Virus record (IMG/VR): IMGVR_UViG_3300039055_000063
Coordinates: 1 to 20,630 of that record
Length of the DNA: 20,630 nt
Source of the DNA: a virus
Direction: 5' to 3' (one strand)
A program made the translations under genes and the position numbers. Below, piece after piece: positions 19,494-20,630 of the stretch. Numbering within the stretch: position 1 is the stretch's first letter; every line of letters starts with the position of its first letter. A model generated the notes under the pieces. That model was given only the letters and a program-made list of their open reading frames with translations, was not told the DNA's origin and did not search any database.

Positions 19494-19567
19494 GCTGCCA
19501 TCATCTAGTTGGTCTAGGATGCCACTCTTTCAAGGTGGTCACACGGGTTCGAATCCCGTTGGCAGTA
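19494..19567 (+). tRNA. tRNA-Glu (UUC)
   Basis: The acceptor is GCTGCCA/TGGCAGT and the anticodon stem CCACT/GGTGG has loop CTTTCAA (anticodon TTC). The T arm is ACGGG-TTCGAAT-CCCGT, with an A discriminator. Confidence 0.88.
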
Positions 19568-19639
19568 CAAGGCTGTGGTATAGCTGTTCATCCTCCTTTT
19601 GGACGACAAGCGAATGTTGGTCGGGAGGGGGAATGATAT

Positions 19640-19710
19640 TGGAGCGTGGTATAACGGTATTACACTAGATTTTGGCTCTAGTAATAGAGGTTCGATTCCT
19701 CTCGCTCTAA
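19640..19710 (+). tRNA. tRNA-Gln (UUG)
   Basis: The acceptor TGGAGCG/CGCTCTA has one wobble. The anticodon stem CTAGA/TCTAG has loop TTTTGGC (anticodon TTG). The T arm is AGAGG-TTCGATT-CCTCT. Confidence 0.88.
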
Positions 19711-19716
19711 CAACAT

Positions 19717-19790
19717 GGTGTTATTAGGAAAGTGGTCAATCCGCTTGCTTGTGGCGCAAGAGACATCGGTTCGACTCCGATATAACACCC
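19717..19790 (+). tRNA. tRNA-His (GUG)
   Basis: The acceptor GGTGTTA/TAACACC is perfect, with C73. The anticodon stem CTTGC/GCAAG has loop TTGTGGC (anticodon GTG). The T arm is ATCGG-TTCGACT-CCGAT. The base at -1 is T, so the G-1 needed by tRNA-His must come from processing or addition. Confidence 0.88.
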
Positions 19791-19793
19791 AAA

Positions 19794-19876
19794 TGCCGAG
19801 GTGACATAAAAGCGAATTGGTAGAGTAACCTGTCTTAGAAACAGGAGGTTTGCAGGTTCGAGTCCCGCCTTGGCTA
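19794..19876 (+). tRNA. tRNA-Leu (UAG) with enlarged D region
   Basis: The acceptor TGCCGAG/CTTGGCT has six pairs plus a T-T mismatch at the first position. The anticodon stem CCTGT/ACAGG has loop CTTAGAA (anticodon TAG). The T loop is TTCGAGT. Between acceptor and anticodon stem there are about 30 nt including AATTGGTAGAG, longer than usual, while the variable region is short (about 6 nt) instead of the long arm normal for tRNA-Leu. Confidence 0.7.
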
Positions 19877-19882
19877 CTATTT

Positions 19883-19954
19883 GCACCCGTAGGCTAACGG
19901 ATAAACCTCTGAGTTACGACCTCAGCATTACACGTTCGAATCGTGTCGGGTGTA
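19883..19954 (+). tRNA. tRNA-Arg (ACG)
   Basis: The acceptor GCACCCG/CGGGTGT has one wobble. The anticodon stem CTGAG/CTCAG has loop TTACGAC (anticodon ACG). The T arm is ACACG-TTCGAAT-CGTGT, with an A discriminator. A34 would need deamination to inosine. Confidence 0.88.
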
Positions 19955-19961
19955 CTAAGCG

Positions 19962-19993
19962 TTTGGTAGTTTAAAATATTATTCGTATATTTG
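19962..19993 (+). promoter_or_regulatory. Bacteroidetes-type promoter for the small membrane protein genes
   Basis: TTTG at 19962-19965, a 20-nt spacer and TATATTTG at 19986-19993. The upstream half repeats that of the promoter at 19111. Confidence 0.75.
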
Positions 19994-20019
19994 TACCTGA
20001 AACTGTAAAAACAATCATT

Positions 20020-20181
20020 ATGGATGGAGTAGCAGTTGGGATTTTGGTAGGCGCAGCAATAGTATTTATTGTATACAAAGCTGTCCAAATGAACAAGAAA
20101 AAAGCAAGTAAGTCTAACGGTGGTTCTGGTGGAGGTTCGAATAACGACCTACCATCGAATGACATAAAACAAAACAAGTAA
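20020..20181 (+). CDS. Small membrane protein with Gly/Ser linker (53 aa)
   Basis: The start lies 26 nt after the -7 box. The N-terminus has one membrane segment (VAVGILVGAAIVFIVYKAV), then a basic stretch (NKKKASKS), a Gly/Ser-rich linker (NGGSGGGSNN) and a polar tail. No family is recognised. It shares an operon with a second small membrane protein. A lysis or membrane-anchoring role is possible but unproven. Confidence 0.65.
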   Translation: MDGVAVGILVGAAIVFIVYKAVQMNKKKASKSNGGSGGGSNNDLPSNDIKQNK

Positions 20182-20328
20182 ATGATGACATTCATCGCAG
20201 GGGCAGTAGTAGGGGCATTGATTTTGTTCCTCGTTCTGGACAACAACCCAAAACTAGCTAAGAAGCTAGGTTCTGTAAAGAACATTGTTGAAAAGGTAAT
20301 TGAAGACAAAACAGGAAAAGACATTTAA
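20182..20328 (+). CDS. Small membrane protein (48 aa)
   Basis: The start is immediately after the previous stop (TAAATGATG; a second in-frame ATG follows). The N-terminal membrane segment FIAGAVVGALILFLVLD is followed by an amphipathic basic helix (KLAKKLGSVKNIVEKVIEDK). No family is recognised. Tight spacing suggests it acts with the preceding protein. Confidence 0.62.
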   Translation: MMTFIAGAVVGALILFLVLDNNPKLAKKLGSVKNIVEKVIEDKTGKDI

Positions 20329-20338
20329 GATTTCAAAA

Positions 20339-20413
20339 ATGAACACAGTAACAGGTATGGCGATTATCGGGAGAACTAAGGATAAACCCTTGGGGGAGGA
20401 AGATATGGTCTAA
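20339..20413 (+). CDS. Very small ORF (24 aa)
   Basis: The ATG follows a short A-rich leader (TTCAAAA). It encodes 24 residues (MNTVTGMAIIGRTKDK at the start) and ends 23 nt before a terminator. It fits the operon layout, but length gives little support. Confidence 0.35.
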   Translation: MNTVTGMAIIGRTKDKPLGEEDMV

Positions 20414-20435
20414 ACTAAACTATTTAAGAACTTAG

Positions 20436-20467
20436 AACCCTCCCCATCACAGGCGAGGGTTTTTTAT
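20436..20467 (+). terminator. Rho-independent terminator
   Basis: ACCCTC at 20437-20442 pairs with GAGGGT at 20455-20460 around a 12-nt loop, followed by TTTTTATT. It closes the small membrane protein operon. Confidence 0.8.
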
Positions 20468-20468
20468 T

Positions 20469-20542
20469 GGGGGTGATACACAAGCGGCTCGTACTGTTCC
20501 CTTGCAAGGAACGGGATGTGGGTTCGAGACCCACCACTTCCA
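20469..20542 (+). tRNA. tRNA-Ala (UGC)
   Basis: The acceptor GGGGGTG/CACTTCC has two wobbles. The anticodon stem GTTCC/GGAAC has loop CTTGCAA (anticodon TGC). The T arm is GTGGG-TTCGAGA-CCCAC, with an A discriminator. Confidence 0.87.
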
Positions 20543-20555
20543 CTAGAATCCTACA

Positions 20556-20630
20556 TTCACCCTCATGGCTGAATGGCGAAGCTACGGGCTTTTAACTCGG
20601 AGGCACAGGATACGATCGTGACTGGGAAAC
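20556..20630 (+). tRNA. Partial tRNA-like sequence, possibly Lys (UUU), cut by the window edge
   Basis: GGCTGAATGGCGAAGC resembles a D arm. CGGG/CTCG encloses a loop CTTTTAA that would carry anticodon TTT. No standard T loop appears before the window ends, so the 3' half may lie outside or the variable region may be long. The boundaries are approximate. Confidence 0.4.

Noticed and set aside
19568-19639. Possible additional tRNA between tRNA-Glu and tRNA-Gln
   Set aside because: There is no TTCGANT-type T loop and no matching acceptor strands. It appears to be spacer, although its length is close to that of a tRNA.
19893-19902. TAACGG-type core resembling attC R''
   Set aside because: It lies in the D arm of tRNA-Arg and has no paired L''/L' arms or R' core.
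1-20630. CRISPR array
   Set aside because: No regularly spaced identical direct repeats were seen. The repeats in 1-2315 are explained by attC structure.

Overview
The window looks like part of a double-stranded DNA phage (or phage-like element) of a Bacteroidetes host. The evidence is: (i) five promoters with the Bacteroidetes sigma pattern TTTG-N20-TAnnTTTG, all with exactly 20 nt between the boxes; (ii) A-rich leaders with no clear Shine-Dalgarno sequences; (iii) Bacteroidetes-type families such as a DUF3127-like SSB and a BT4734/VirE_N-like primase domain; and (iv) a compact one-strand replication and nucleotide-metabolism layout with many start/stop overlaps, homing endonucleases, an intein and a tRNA cluster. 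No virion structural genes are present.

Region 1 (1-2315) is not ordinary phage sequence. It holds six attC-like sites, each with R''-spacer-L''-VTS-L'-spacer-R' architecture. They delimit five complete integron gene cassettes plus the end of a sixth. The strongest evidence is that the 5' core of every complete cassette is the exact reverse complement (7-10 nt) of that cassette's own 3' R'' core, as expected of integrated circular cassettes. One cassette carries a Mom-like DNA-modification protein. Three of the attC sites are unusually long (about 195-215 bp) because their variable region contains the start of a gene. That gene runs through L' and R' and across the recombination point into the next cassette, always with the core GTT read in phase as a Val codon. 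Cassette exchange here would swap protein C-termini. I regard this as the main discovery candidate. No integrase is visible in the window.

Region 2 (2316-5547) starts at a promoter. It encodes a hypothetical protein, an ERF single-strand annealing protein, a RecE-like PD-(D/E)XK exonuclease, a 55-residue protein, a secreted lysozyme-like enzyme, an overlapping coiled-coil protein and an SSB-like protein, and ends at a rho-independent terminator.

Region 3 (5624-11147) holds a tRNA-like element with an odd anticodon loop, a replisome-organiser-like protein, a primase-helicase, a zinc-site hypothetical protein, a dATP/dGTP diphosphohydrolase fused to a HAD 5'-nucleotidase, a tiny membrane protein, ThyX, a possible Cys-His-Asp protein, a broken exonuclease gene and small hypotheticals. 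Region 4 (11129-19109) holds a monomeric B12-dependent ribonucleotide reductase split by a LAGLIDADG intein at a redox cysteine, an HNH endonuclease with its own promoter, a PPP-family phosphatase, a family B DNA polymerase, a T7 endonuclease I-like nuclease, a 58-residue protein and an HTH/exonuclease/zinc-ribbon protein.

Region 5 (19110-20630) holds a promoter-to-terminator micro-transcript, remnants of a NUMOD-type homing endonuclease, tRNAs for Pro, Glu, Gln, His, Leu, Arg and Ala, a partial Lys-like tRNA at the edge, and two small membrane proteins behind their own promoter. Together the phage genes make dNTPs (NrdJ, ThyX), control pools (diphosphohydrolase/nucleotidase), prime, unwind and copy DNA (primase-helicase, PolB, SSB), recombine and resolve it (ERF, exonuclease, Endo I) and supplement translation (tRNAs). 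All calls come from reading the sequence without database searches.
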